A stretch of DNA of 64,000 bases from Candidatus Thermoplasmatota archaeon (GCA_035540375.1 DATLGO010000031.1:20505-84504); one strand, 5' to 3'. Shown: positions 47,359 to 55,675, numbered from the stretch's first letter. Program-made: numbers and translations. The notes: generated by a model not told the origin, from the letters alone.

Positions 47359-47885
47359 CCGTAGAGGTCGCTCCAGAGGTCGGCGAAGGCGTCGAGGAAA
47401 TCGGGCGTCGGCTGGTACGCGAGAAGCAGCCGGTAGATCCGGTCGCGCTCGGCGAGCGTCAGGCGCGGCGTTCCGGGCTCCCGCACGACGATGCCCGCCT
47501 CCGCGAGCTTCGCGAGGTGGTAGCTCGTCGTGCTCTTCGCGACGCCCAGCTCGCGCGCGAGGTCCGCGTGCGTGAGCGGGCCGCGGTCGAGGAGGAGGAG
47601 CGCGACGTGGAGCGGCACCTGCTCGCGAAGGACGCCCACGAGCGGGATGTCCCTCTCGGTGACGCGCGCGGCCTTGCCTTTCGAGGTCGGATAGTAGCGG
47701 ACGTAGCCGCCCTGCTCGCGGCCCTCGATGAAACCTTCCTCGTCGAGCTTGCGCACATGGTATTGCGCGAGCGCCGATGAGATGCGAAGCTCGCGCTCGA
47801 GGCCGCGCACGTGGATTCCGGGATATCGCCGCACGCTCGCGTAGACACGCTGGCGCGTGGAGACCGGATCCTCGCGACCGGCCAC
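47355..47885 (-). CDS. Double winged-helix transcription regulator (ArsR-like)
   Basis: A 176-residue protein with two winged helices. Domain 1 (about 10-68): RQRVYASVRRYPGIHVRGL then SSALAQYHVRKLDEEGFI. Domain 2 (about 88-150): HVALLLLDRGPLTHADLARE then AKSTTSYHLAKLAEAGIVV. The paired layout is common in archaeal regulators that read DNA as a dimer. It starts 1 nt after the stop of the small membrane protein gene, so the two form an operon in which the membrane partner may act as a tether or sensor. It overlaps the end of the convergent LVIVD gene by 4 bp. Confidence 0.87.
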   Translation of the reverse strand: MAGREDPVSTRQRVYASVRRYPGIHVRGLERELRISSALAQYHVRKLDEEGFIEGREQGGYVRYYPTSKGKAARVTERDIPLVGVLREQVPLHVALLLLDRGPLTHADLARELGVAKSTTSYHLAKLAEAGIVVREPGTPRLTLAERDRIYRLLLAYQPTPDFLDAFADLWSDLYG

Positions 47886-47886
47886 G

Positions 47887-48195
47887 TCAGGCGGACCTCC
47901 GGCGCAGGAGCGGCATCACGAGAAGGAGGAGGATCGCGAGGTCGAACACCGAGAGGGCGAGCTCGATCTCGTCGTGGCGGACCGCGTGCGTCATGACGTT
48001 GTAACCGCTGAACACGTTCTTCGCCACGAAGACGACGAACGCGGCCCCCACGAACCGCAGCGCGGGATTCGCGCGCCTCGCGGCCGCCCGGAAGGCTACG
48101 ACCGCGAGGACGCCCGCGAGGGCCGCGACAAGCCCCGAGGTCGCGGCGGAAAGGAGCGCGAGGTCGGCGCCGACCGCTTCGGCGATGCCCGTCAT
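47887..48195 (-). CDS. Small three-helix membrane protein paired with the regulator
   Basis: A 102-residue protein with three hydrophobic helices (about residues 8-32, 44-62, 77-95) and a basic C-terminus (LLRRRSA). The two-gene arrangement of a tiny membrane protein directly before a double winged-helix regulator recurs in archaea and suggests a membrane-linked sensor or anti-regulator, though no experiment is known to me. The start is the ATG before the first helix. No conserved catalytic residue. Confidence 0.7.
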   Translation of the reverse strand: MTGIAEAVGADLALLSAATSGLVAALAGVLAVVAFRAAARRANPALRFVGAAFVVFVAKNVFSGYNVMTHAVRHDEIELALSVFDLAILLLLVMPLLRRRSA

Positions 48196-48220
48196 GCGGC
48201 GTGAACGAGGATCTTGGGAC

Positions 48221-48883
48221 TTAAGCCTGAGCGAGCGCGCGCAGCGCTTCGCCTTCATGGACGGTCACGCCCGGGACGCCCGTTGCGACGGCGCGGACCA
48301 TCGCGCGCGCGACATCCTCCGCCCGGATCGCGCGGAATCTTGCAAGCGGGCCGCGAAGTACGGGATCCGCGAGCCGCGCGACGACGATGCCCGCCCGTTC
48401 GCCGCGCCGTCGCTCGCCACGCTCGCCCAGGAGGAGGGATGGGCGCACGAGATGGAGCGATGCGAAGCCGAGGCGACGGAGGGCCTCCTCCGCTTCGCCC
48501 TTCACGCGGCTGTAGAAGACCCGCGAGGAAGGATCGGCTCCCACGGAGCTGACGAACGCGCAGCGCGTCGCGCCGCGGGCGAGACCGACCTTCGCGACGG
48601 CGACCACGGCCTCGAAGTCGACCGCGCGGAAGGCCGCCCTGGACCCGGCCTTGGCCATCGTTGTGCCGAGCGCGACGTACACGTCATCGATGGGCCCGCC
48701 GGGCGCGGCCTGCGGGAGCGCCGCGAAGTCGACGGCGCGCGAGGCGACCTTGGCGCCGCCCTCGACCGGACGCCGCGCGAGCACTTCGATCGCGGCGACG
48801 CGAGGATCGGCCTCGAGGATGCGAAGGATGCGCGAACCCACGAGGCCCGTGGCGCCCGCAAGGAGCGCGCGTCGTCCGTCCAC
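48221..48883 (-). CDS. NAD(P)-binding atypical SDR (HTATIP2-like)
   Basis: A 220-residue Rossmann protein. It opens with RRALLAGATGLVGSRILRIL, the GxTGxxG nucleotide motif, then strand EVLARRP and DFEAVVAVAKVGLARGATRC before VSSVGADPSSRVFYSRVKGEAEEALRRL, where SRVKGE supplies the Tyr-x3-Lys-like pair (YSRVK). It is close in size and order to HTATIP2/oxidoreductase-type atypical SDRs. Substrate unknown. The GTG start is the first in-frame codon after the end of the upstream LVIVD gene. Gap of about 37 nt to that gene, so a shared transcript is likely. Confidence 0.83.
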   Translation of the reverse strand: MDGRRALLAGATGLVGSRILRILEADPRVAAIEVLARRPVEGGAKVASRAVDFAALPQAAPGGPIDDVYVALGTTMAKAGSRAAFRAVDFEAVVAVAKVGLARGATRCAFVSSVGADPSSRVFYSRVKGEAEEALRRLGFASLHLVRPSLLLGERGERRRGERAGIVVARLADPVLRGPLARFRAIRAEDVARAMVRAVATGVPGVTVHEGEALRALAQA

Positions 48884-48920
48884 GCGCCGCGAGCGCGCGC
48901 CGGCCGCATGAGGCTGCCGC

Positions 48921-50441
48921 TCACGGCGGCGCGATCGGCCACGGATCGGGCGCGGGCATGGGTCGCGAGGCGTCGAAGCGCACCGCGTAGAGGCCGCTCG
49001 TGCCGTCGAAGAGCACGATGGTACCGTCGGCAAACGCGATGACATCCTCGACGGTCGGCGCCCAGCGCGCGTTCGCGTCGGGCGGGGCTGGCGACACGAG
49101 ATCCGGGACGAAAACGCCGATGGAGGGAAGGAGCGCGAAGGACCCCTTGGTGCCGGCATCGAGATCCACGGCCCAGACGCCGCCGTGGTACATCGAGGCG
49201 AAGAGGGTCCGGTTGTGGACGCTGAAGTAATGGTTCGAGAACATGTAGGTCCCCGTCCACTCGACCTCGACGGGAAGGATCCAGGCGCCGACAGGCGTGG
49301 GCCTGGAAGGGTCCGTCGTATCGAGCATCCACACGGTTCCCGAGGGGTTCGGACCCGGACGGGAACCGAACTCCGGCCCGAGGAGCGTGTAGTGTCTTCC
49401 GTCCCAGAGCGCGCTCATCGGAAGCAGCGAATGCGTCTGTCCGGCGTAGGCCCTGCGTTCGGGCGTCCAGTCGCTCCAGTACCCGACCCGCTTCGGCTGG
49501 TGCGGATCCTTGAGATCGAGGATCGCGAAGCCGTACGACGTCGAGACGTAGGCGAGGACCGCGCCCGTGCCCGGGTGCTTCGCGATCCAGCCGTCGTGTC
49601 CGCCGAGCGCCTCCTGGACGGGCCGTCCCGCATCATGGTCGTCCGAGACCCACGTCGAAAGGAGCCGGAGCTTCGTTCCCGCGGGCGTCGGGGCGATCTC
49701 GTGGAACTCGTAATGATAGTAACCCTGGGCGTGGGCCGCGACGAGCAGCCACACGCGCCCGTCGATGACCGCGCTCATGACCGAGTGGCCCGCCGCCGCG
49801 AGGGGACGCTGGTCGATGACGCGAGGGTCCGCAGGATCCTCGATCGAGACGAGGATGATGCTCGAAGGGCGCGGGATGAGGTCCTCGCCCGCGACCGCGC
49901 GGAAGGAAGGCGCTCCGCACGGGCGCCACGCGAGGTCCGGCCCGGCGCCGCCGACGAGCGGAAGAGGGGGGAGCGCGGGCGCTCCGCGCGGCTCCGTCGT
50001 GACGAGGACGACGTGCTTCCCGTCGGGCACGACCGCGAGGTCGTACACGCGCGTGTTGCGCATCACGAGCTCGCCGAGCCACGCGGGCTCGAGCGGATTC
50101 GTGACGTCGACGAGCGCGAAGCCGCCGAGGTTGCGCTGCTCGACGGCCGCGAGGCGCCGACCGTTCGCCGTGTCCTGCGCGTCCCCGCAGAAGTGGCCTC
50201 CGGGGGTGCGCTTCAGCGATTCGCTGATGAGCGGGTTCCAGCCCACGACCTCGAAGTTCGGCGTCGACAGGTTCGCGTGGTGGTCGCGCGACTTGTGGTC
50301 ATGGCCGTCCCCGAACGGAACCGCGAGCGCCGCCCACGCCGCATCGCCTTCGAGGGACGGGGATCGGGGCGCTTCGGGGGCCGCGACGCAGCCCGCGAGG
50401 GCGGCGGCGACGGCGAGGAGCAGGCCGGCGGACGGGCGCAT
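48921..50441 (-). CDS. LVIVD-repeat beta-propeller lipoprotein (paralogue B)
   Basis: A 506-residue surface lipoprotein with lipobox AALAGC. It carries the same His motif as paralogue A: GDGHDHKSRDHHANLSTPNF then EVVGWNPL. Propeller blades include FALVDVTNPLEPAWLGEL, ILVSIEDPADPRVIDQR, FAILDLKDPHQPKRVGYW, WMLDTTDPSRPTPVGAW and VWAVDLDAG. Conserved Cys in GGHFCGD matches GMGCGGA in A. Divergence along the whole length shows an old duplication. It is divergent from the cupredoxin-like gene and followed by the SDR gene. Confidence 0.85.
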   Translation of the reverse strand: MRPSAGLLLAVAAALAGCVAAPEAPRSPSLEGDAAWAALAVPFGDGHDHKSRDHHANLSTPNFEVVGWNPLISESLKRTPGGHFCGDAQDTANGRRLAAVEQRNLGGFALVDVTNPLEPAWLGELVMRNTRVYDLAVVPDGKHVVLVTTEPRGAPALPPLPLVGGAGPDLAWRPCGAPSFRAVAGEDLIPRPSSIILVSIEDPADPRVIDQRPLAAAGHSVMSAVIDGRVWLLVAAHAQGYYHYEFHEIAPTPAGTKLRLLSTWVSDDHDAGRPVQEALGGHDGWIAKHPGTGAVLAYVSTSYGFAILDLKDPHQPKRVGYWSDWTPERRAYAGQTHSLLPMSALWDGRHYTLLGPEFGSRPGPNPSGTVWMLDTTDPSRPTPVGAWILPVEVEWTGTYMFSNHYFSVHNRTLFASMYHGGVWAVDLDAGTKGSFALLPSIGVFVPDLVSPAPPDANARWAPTVEDVIAFADGTIVLFDGTSGLYAVRFDASRPMPAPDPWPIAPP

Positions 50442-50590
50442 GCGCCGCGGACGGGCGGAGGCACCGATAAGCCTTCGGAGCAGGAGCGGTCAAGGAGGCG
50501 GGGGGGCGCTCGGGAGTCTGCTCCAGAATCCTCAAACCGACCGGCTCGCCATGCGGTGATTCCACCGTAGGTCCCCCAAGGTGAACCCAA

Positions 50591-51157
50591 ATGGCACGCA
50601 ACATCCGAACGTTCCTCGCAGGGTTCGTGACGCTCGCGATCGCGACGTCGCTCCTGCCCGGCGCCTTCGCCGCTGAGCACGCGGGCGAGGGAATGGGCAA
50701 GACCCTGCGGGTGACCGCACACGACGAGGGAACGGAGTACTGGTTCGAGATCGAAGGCATGCCGGGGCGCAACCCCACCATGATGCTCGAGCCGGGGAAG
50801 AACTACACCGTCATGTTCCACAACAACGGCTCGCAGATGAACAACCTGAAGATCGGCGCGCCGCTCAACGTGAGCTCGCCGATGGTGGCCGCGGGCAAGA
50901 ACGCGACGATGAACGTGACGGTCCCGATGAACGCGACCGGGACCGGCCAATACTGGTCCGATCCGTTCCGGCTCATGGGCATGGAGGGAATGGTCCAGTA
51001 CGGCGCCATGAACCAGACCGGCGACCCGAACGGCAACCAGACGGGCGGCCCCGACGAGACGGTCGCTCCGACGCCCACGCCGGGCTTCGGTGCGGTCTTC
51101 GCGCTCGCCGCGATCGGAGCCGCGCTCGTGGCCGTCCGCGCCCTGCGCCGCCGCTGA
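50591..51157 (+). CDS. Secreted cupredoxin-like protein with PGF-CTERM anchor
   Basis: 188 residues. The signal peptide ends GAFAAE. A small beta-sandwich (about 35-120; KTLRVTAHDEGTEYWFEIEG, NYTVMFHNNGSQMNNLKIG) resembles cupredoxins, but it has no Cys, so the usual type 1 copper site cannot form; His, Met and several Met-rich stretches remain as possible Cu(I) ligands. A Thr/Pro linker then PTPTPGFGAVFALAAIGAAL and a basic end form a PGF-CTERM archaeosortase signal, anchoring it to the surface. At least eight sequons (NXT/S) suggest heavy N-glycosylation. Strongly archaeal. Confidence 0.85.
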   Translation: MARNIRTFLAGFVTLAIATSLLPGAFAAEHAGEGMGKTLRVTAHDEGTEYWFEIEGMPGRNPTMMLEPGKNYTVMFHNNGSQMNNLKIGAPLNVSSPMVAAGKNATMNVTVPMNATGTGQYWSDPFRLMGMEGMVQYGAMNQTGDPNGNQTGGPDETVAPTPTPGFGAVFALAAIGAALVAVRALRRR

Positions 51158-51199
51158 ACGCTCGACCCGGGCCGGCCGGCGGGCCGGCCCTCCTTTTCC

Positions 51200-51388
51200 T
51201 TATTGCCGGTGCTTTGCTTCGCGCTTCGCGAGCTTCTTCTGGACCCTGTCCATGTCGAGGTCCGGCGCCGCGTGCTCGCCACGCATCTCGCGCAGACCGG
51301 TCAGGTGGAATTCCAGCTCGCCCGGCGCGTATGGCCGGTCCTTTCTCCACGGCATGACGATCGACTCAATCTCGCCGCGCCGATCCAT
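51200..51388 (-). CDS. Small charged protein, 62 residues
   Basis: A highly charged 62-residue protein opening MDRRGEIESIVMPWRKDRPY, then APGELEFHLTGLREMR and a Lys-rich helical tail. No family recognised. It lies between the cupredoxin-like gene and the DUF2721-like gene and does not overlap either. A balanced amino-acid composition, unlike the Arg/Pro/Ser-rich shadow frames, is the main reason to keep it. Confidence 0.5.
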   Translation of the reverse strand: MDRRGEIESIVMPWRKDRPYAPGELEFHLTGLREMRGEHAAPDLDMDRVQKKLAKREAKHRQ

Positions 51389-51447
51389 GAACGTCGCGGA
51401 CGCCGATCGAGCGTCGCAGCAACCCGACCGCCGGGCCAGGGAACCTT

Positions 51448-51903
51448 ATGATTCTCGACCGCGTCTCGCCCTGCGTGGCGATCGATCCGGCAAGCCTCAT
51501 CCAGGCGACGCTCGCGCCCGTCTTCCTCATCTCGGGCACCGCGGTCTTCCTGAACTTCAGCCAAGCGAGGCTCTTCCGCGTGACGGATCGGCTCCGGCAA
51601 CTGCGCGTCGAGGCCTCTGTTCCCGGAGCGGACCCCGGATGGCACCGGGCGCAGGTGGCCCTTTACATCCGCCGCGGCCGCATCATGCGCAACGCCATCG
51701 TCTTCGGCGTCCTTGCGGTCGCATTCACGGTGGTTACGGCCCTGCTGCTCCTCGGCTCCTCGCTCGTGAGCGCGCCCGTCGACGTCTACGCCCCCTACGC
51801 CTTCGCGCTCGCGCTCCTCTCGTTCGCCGCGGCTCTCGTGTTCGTCGTCGACGACACCATCCTCTCCGTCCGCAACGTGGAGCGCGAGGCCGACGCCGAT
51901 TGA
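51448..51903 (+). CDS. DUF2721-family membrane protein
   Basis: A 151-residue protein with the family start LIQATLAPVFLISGTAVFLNFSQ-like segment over helix 1 (about residues 17-38), the conserved basic loop QARLFRVTDRLRQLR, and two further helices (about 83-105 and 113-138). DUF2721 proteins are small three-helix membrane proteins of unknown role found in bacteria and archaea. It lies 46 nt before the PduS-like gene on the same strand. Confidence 0.83.
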   Translation: MILDRVSPCVAIDPASLIQATLAPVFLISGTAVFLNFSQARLFRVTDRLRQLRVEASVPGADPGWHRAQVALYIRRGRIMRNAIVFGVLAVAFTVVTALLLLGSSLVSAPVDVYAPYAFALALLSFAAALVFVVDDTILSVRNVEREADAD

Positions 51904-51921
51904 AGCCGTGATCAGAGGCCT

Positions 51922-51928
51922 TGTATCG
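51922..51928 (+). promoter_or_regulatory. TATA-like box of the PduS-like gene
   Basis: CCTTGTATCGG, centred about 26 nt before the ATG at 51950. It favours that ATG over the GTG at 51908, and suggests a leaderless transcript separate from the DUF2721 gene. Confidence 0.45.
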
Positions 51929-51949
51929 GTTGGACGACGACGCAGGGCC

Positions 51950-52981
51950 ATGGAGCAAGCGCTCGCCCCCCGTCCCCGCACCGATGCGTTCCTGAGCGAA
52001 GCCATCCGCGCCGCCGGCATCGTGGGCGCGGGGGGCGCCGGTTTTCCCACGTACGTCAAATATGGCAAGCCCACGCCGCTGCTCGTCGTGAATGGCGCCG
52101 AAAGCGAGCCCGGGTACGTGTGCGACAAGCTCCTCTTCCGCGACCGCGCGCGGGAATTCGCGCGCCTTTTCGTCTTCCTCAAGGACATCGAAGCGTACGA
52201 GCGCATCATCGTGGGCGTCGAGGAGGGGGCGCGCCCGTTCATGGGGCCCCTCGAGGACCTGGCCGCCGCCACCGACGCCTTCGAGGTCGCCACTTTTCCG
52301 AATCTCTACAAATATGGGCAGGAGAAAGCGTTGATCAAGGTCCTTCTGGACCGGGACGTCGCGAAAGCCGAGAAGCCTCCGGACGTCGGCGTCACGGTCA
52401 ACAACAACGAGACGCTCTGGAACGTGTACCGCGCGCTCTTCGAAGGACGCCCGGTCACGACGAAATTCCTCACCGTCTACGGCGAGACGCCAGCCCACCT
52501 CGCGCTCGAGGCGCCCGTGGGGGCGCTCGCGACGGACCTCCTCGCGCTTGCGGGCCTCGACGAGCCCGATCCCTCGCTCCATCTGTTCGACGGCGGCCCC
52601 GTCCTCTGCGAGCCGGTTCCGGACTGGACGCGCGAACCCTACGGCATCCGCAAGACGACGAACGGGCTCCTCCTCGTCTCGCCGGAGCGGCTGAAGACGC
52701 GCGCGAAAGCCTATCCCCGCACCGACGGACCCGCATTGCCGGACCACATCGAAAACGTCGAGGGCTCCATCGCGCGCGTCCGCATCCCTCTCGGCGGACG
52801 CTTCGGGGCGCCGGCCGCTCCCGTCGTCGACGTCGGCGCGCGCGTCATGGTCGGCGACGTGATTGCGGAGCCGCCCCCCGACCGGCTCGGCGTCCCGGTC
52901 CACGCCTCCATCACCGGCGTGGTCGTCGGCATCGACGCCGGTCACGTCGACCTCGAGGCGCCCGACCGGGAGGTTCCCTGA
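51950..52981 (+). CDS. PduS/RnfC-like protein without Fe-S domain
   Basis: 343 residues. The N-terminal Complex1-51K/RnfC-type Rossmann part carries GAGGAGFPTYVKY (about residues 23-35) and NGAESEPGYVCDK, the flavin/NAD-binding signature. An SLBB-like part follows (TVNNNETLWNVYRALFEG then FLTVYGETPAHLALEAPVG). The C-terminal barrel-sandwich (APVVDVGARVMVGDVIAEPP then LGVPVHASITGVV) is placed as in PduS, not N-terminal as in RnfC. The ferredoxin-like CxxCxxC motifs expected between them are missing: only two Cys remain. Likely an NADH-flavin electron-transfer protein for the alcohol dehydrogenase encoded next to it. Confidence 0.82.
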   Translation: MEQALAPRPRTDAFLSEAIRAAGIVGAGGAGFPTYVKYGKPTPLLVVNGAESEPGYVCDKLLFRDRAREFARLFVFLKDIEAYERIIVGVEEGARPFMGPLEDLAAATDAFEVATFPNLYKYGQEKALIKVLLDRDVAKAEKPPDVGVTVNNNETLWNVYRALFEGRPVTTKFLTVYGETPAHLALEAPVGALATDLLALAGLDEPDPSLHLFDGGPVLCEPVPDWTREPYGIRKTTNGLLLVSPERLKTRAKAYPRTDGPALPDHIENVEGSIARVRIPLGGRFGAPAAPVVDVGARVMVGDVIAEPPPDRLGVPVHASITGVVVGIDAGHVDLEAPDREVP

Positions 52982-54150
52982 TGGAGCCCGCGCTCCCGCG
53001 CTTCGTGATGCCCGCGACGTGCCGTCTCGGGTGGGGGGCCGCCGAGGGCGTGGGGAAGGACGTCCGGCGCGTGGGCGCGTCGCGCGCGCTCGTCGTCACG
53101 ACGCACGGCCTCGAGGGATCCTGGATCGTGAAGGACGCGCTCGCGGCGCTCGGGGGCGCGGGCGTCGAGACGGAGCTCTCCGCGCGGGCCCATGGCCCCC
53201 CCGACGACGCGAGGGCGCGCGACGTCGCCGAAGCCTTCCGCTCGATGGGCGCGGACGCGCTCGTCTCGATCGGAGGCGGAAGCGCGCACGACCTCGCGAA
53301 GGCGGCGGGCGTTCTCGCCACCCACGGCGGGGCGTTGTCCGACCACGAAGGCGTGGATCGGCTCCGCGTCGACACGCCGGTCCACGTCGCGCTCAACACC
53401 ACGGCGGGATCCGGTTCCGAGCTGAGCCGACTCCTGTTCGTCGTCGATCGCGAGAAGGGCCGACCCGCGATGATCCGGGACGAGCGCATCACGCCGCGCG
53501 TCGCCATCAACGATCCGGGCACGCACGTCACGTCCCCTCCGGAGGTCACGGCGGCGGCGGGCATGAACCTCCTCACCCACGCCATCGAGGCCTACTTCAG
53601 CCGCAACGCCGCGCCGCTCACGGACGCGCTCGCGCTCGACGCCGTCGCGCTCGTCGCGGAGCACTTGCCTCGCGCCGTCGCCGACGGCAACGACCCAAAG
53701 GCCCGCGGCGCGCTCGCGATGGCCGAGCAGCTCGCGGGCATCGCGTACAACAGCGCTGGCCTCGGCGTCGCGGACGCGATCGCGCTCTCGCTCACCGCGC
53801 AGTACGACCTGCCGCACGGCGCGATCAACGGCGCGCTCCTGCCGCACGTCGTCGCGCTCGACGTCGCCGAGCGGAGGTCGAAAGCTCGCAGGCTCGCGGA
53901 AACGCTCGGCGGGAGCGAGCCGGGAAGGATCCCGGAAGCCCTCGCCGAGGTCGCCCGCCGCGCGGGCGCCCCCCTGTCGCTGAGCGCCCTCGGGCTCGAG
54001 GAGGACGTGGTCTACACGTCCATCGGGGCGATCCTCGAAAGCCCGCTTCTCGACCTCCATCCGACGGTCATGACGGAGGAGCGGCTCGTGGACATCGTCG
54101 TCGCGGCCGTGTCGGGAGCCCCGCCCGAGGTCCGGGCGAGCGCGCGCTGA
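52981..54150 (+). CDS. Iron-containing alcohol dehydrogenase
   Basis: A 389-residue cytoplasmic enzyme interconverting alcohols and aldehydes with NAD(P). N-domain nucleotide site: DALVSIGGGSAHDLAKAA. Metal site: Asp and His in INDPGTHVTSPPEVTAAAGMN-like stretch, then LLTHAIEAYFS and LPHGAINGALLPHVV. These are the family signatures. It overlaps the PduS-like gene by 1 nt (TGATG), so they form one operon. PduQ, which recycles NADH in propanediol metabolism, is of this family; no shell proteins are nearby. Two hairpins follow the stop. Confidence 0.92.
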   Translation: MEPALPRFVMPATCRLGWGAAEGVGKDVRRVGASRALVVTTHGLEGSWIVKDALAALGGAGVETELSARAHGPPDDARARDVAEAFRSMGADALVSIGGGSAHDLAKAAGVLATHGGALSDHEGVDRLRVDTPVHVALNTTAGSGSELSRLLFVVDREKGRPAMIRDERITPRVAINDPGTHVTSPPEVTAAAGMNLLTHAIEAYFSRNAAPLTDALALDAVALVAEHLPRAVADGNDPKARGALAMAEQLAGIAYNSAGLGVADAIALSLTAQYDLPHGAINGALLPHVVALDVAERRSKARRLAETLGGSEPGRIPEALAEVARRAGAPLSLSALGLEEDVVYTSIGAILESPLLDLHPTVMTEERLVDIVVAAVSGAPPEVRASAR

Positions 54151-54164
54151 GCCGAAGGAAAGCC

Positions 54165-54229
54165 CCCCCGTGGGGGCAGAACATGACGGAGGTCCGGGCC
54201 GGATACATACCCCCGGTCCGGCCCGGACC
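54165..54229. terminator. Hairpins after the alcohol dehydrogenase operon
   Basis: A short stem GCCCCCCCGTGGGGGC starts 14 nt after the stop, then a perfect 12-bp stem GGTCCGGGCCGG (54191-54202) with 54218-54229 around a 15-nt loop containing GATACATAC. The first may be a terminator. The second overlaps the only AT-rich patch before the phosphodiesterase gene and could be an operator for it. Confidence 0.45.
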
Positions 54230-54282
54230 GCCCCTCTCCCGAAGGGCCCAATCCCTTGAGGGGTGATAACGAATGTCATCCA

Positions 54283-55674
54283 ATGGTTGATCCGAGGGGA
54301 CGGGACGCCCCCGTCGACCCCGACCCGAGGTTTCGGCCCCCGGCCGGAGTGGCAGGCCCTCCCGCCTTCCGAACCCGGCGCGTTCAAGCGCCGTCGGGAC
54401 CTAGGCCCCACGTGGTCCCGGCCGCGCGCCATCCCGTCGAGCGCAAGCTCCTCGCCGCCCGGTTCGCCGGGGGGGTCGCGCCCCGCTACGACGGCTACGG
54501 CATCGCGAACCTGCCCGCCTCGGTCCTGCGTCCCTTCAACGCGCGCGCGACGCTTCCTCCGCTTGCGCCCGACGTCCTCCCGCCCGCCCTCCTTGCGGGC
54601 GTGGAGCGCGTGGTGGCCCTCGTCGTCGACGGCCTCGGGTGGAGGCAGCTCCTCCGCGCGATGGATTCGGGGGGCGCGCCGAACCTCCGCGCGCTCGCCG
54701 ACCGCGGTCACCTCGCCCCCGCGACGAGCGTGCTCCCGAGCACGACCGTCACCGCCCTCGCGACGCTCAGCACCGGGGAATCGCCGGTCCGGCACGGTCT
54801 CCTCGGATACCGCATGTGGCTGCCGCGGCCCGGCATCACGGCCAACATGATCCGCTTCATGGGCATCCTCGGGGGTCGCCTCGAGGACCGGGGCTTCGAT
54901 CTCGAGGCCATGCTGCCCTTCCCGACCATCTTCGAGAAGGCCGCGCGCGCCGGCGCCGAAGCCTGCGTCGTGACACGCGACGAATACACGCGCTCGCCGC
55001 TCGGTCGCCTCATCTATCGCGGCGCGCTCCTCGACGGCTACCAGGGGCAAGGCGACCTTTTCGTCAAGGCGCGGCGTCATCTCGAGCGGCTCGAGGGCCG
55101 TCCCGCGCTCCTGCGACTGTACTGGGACCTTGTCGACACCGTGGCCCACGAATACGGCGAAACGAGCGACGAGCACGCCGCGGAAGTCGCCGCCTTCGAC
55201 TTCGCGCTCGGGCGCGAATTCTTCGATCGGATCCGCGACCCCAAGACGCTCCTCGTCGTGACCGCCGACCACGGGCACATCACGATCCCGCCCGACCGTC
55301 GCGTGCGCCTCAACGAGCACCCGGGCCTCCTCGAGAATCTTGCCGTGCCGCCCTCGGGAGAGGGCCGCATGAGCTACCTGCACGTGCGCGACGGGCGCCG
55401 ACGCGCGGTCGTGGACTACGTGCGCAGGCGCCTCGCGAAGCAGGCCACGCTCGTGCCGGTCGAGCGCGCGGCGAACGATGGCCGCTTCGGACCCGGCAAA
55501 CGCCACCCCGAGTTCGAGCGGCGCGCAGGCGAATTCCTCCTCGTCGCGCGCGACGACCACAAGTTCGATTACCACTACGCCCCCGATGCCGGGCCGCGGC
55601 CGCTCGCCGGCAATCACGGCGGCGTGTCTCCCGAAGAGATGCTCGTGCCGGTGCTCGCGGCGCGGATGGGCTGA
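54283..55674 (+). CDS. Alkaline-phosphatase-superfamily phosphodiesterase / nucleotide pyrophosphatase
   Basis: About 463 residues. The metal-binding core: VALVVDGLGWRQL (first Asp), LPSTTVTALATLSTGE (Thr nucleophile), LYWDLVDTVAHEYGETSDEH (Asp/His pair), LVVTADHGHITIP (Asp-His) and NHGGVSPEEM (final His). All are in the order of type I phosphodiesterases. No signal peptide is seen, so it may act in the cytoplasm. The start is uncertain: ATG 54283, TTG 54256 or a later GTG near 54412; the first 60 residues are Pro/Arg-rich and may not be translated. It ends 1 nt before the convergent lipoprotein gene. Confidence 0.87.
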   Translation: MVDPRGRDAPVDPDPRFRPPAGVAGPPAFRTRRVQAPSGPRPHVVPAARHPVERKLLAARFAGGVAPRYDGYGIANLPASVLRPFNARATLPPLAPDVLPPALLAGVERVVALVVDGLGWRQLLRAMDSGGAPNLRALADRGHLAPATSVLPSTTVTALATLSTGESPVRHGLLGYRMWLPRPGITANMIRFMGILGGRLEDRGFDLEAMLPFPTIFEKAARAGAEACVVTRDEYTRSPLGRLIYRGALLDGYQGQGDLFVKARRHLERLEGRPALLRLYWDLVDTVAHEYGETSDEHAAEVAAFDFALGREFFDRIRDPKTLLVVTADHGHITIPPDRRVRLNEHPGLLENLAVPPSGEGRMSYLHVRDGRRRAVVDYVRRRLAKQATLVPVERAANDGRFGPGKRHPEFERRAGEFLLVARDDHKFDYHYAPDAGPRPLAGNHGGVSPEEMLVPVLAARMG

Positions 55675-55675
55675 A

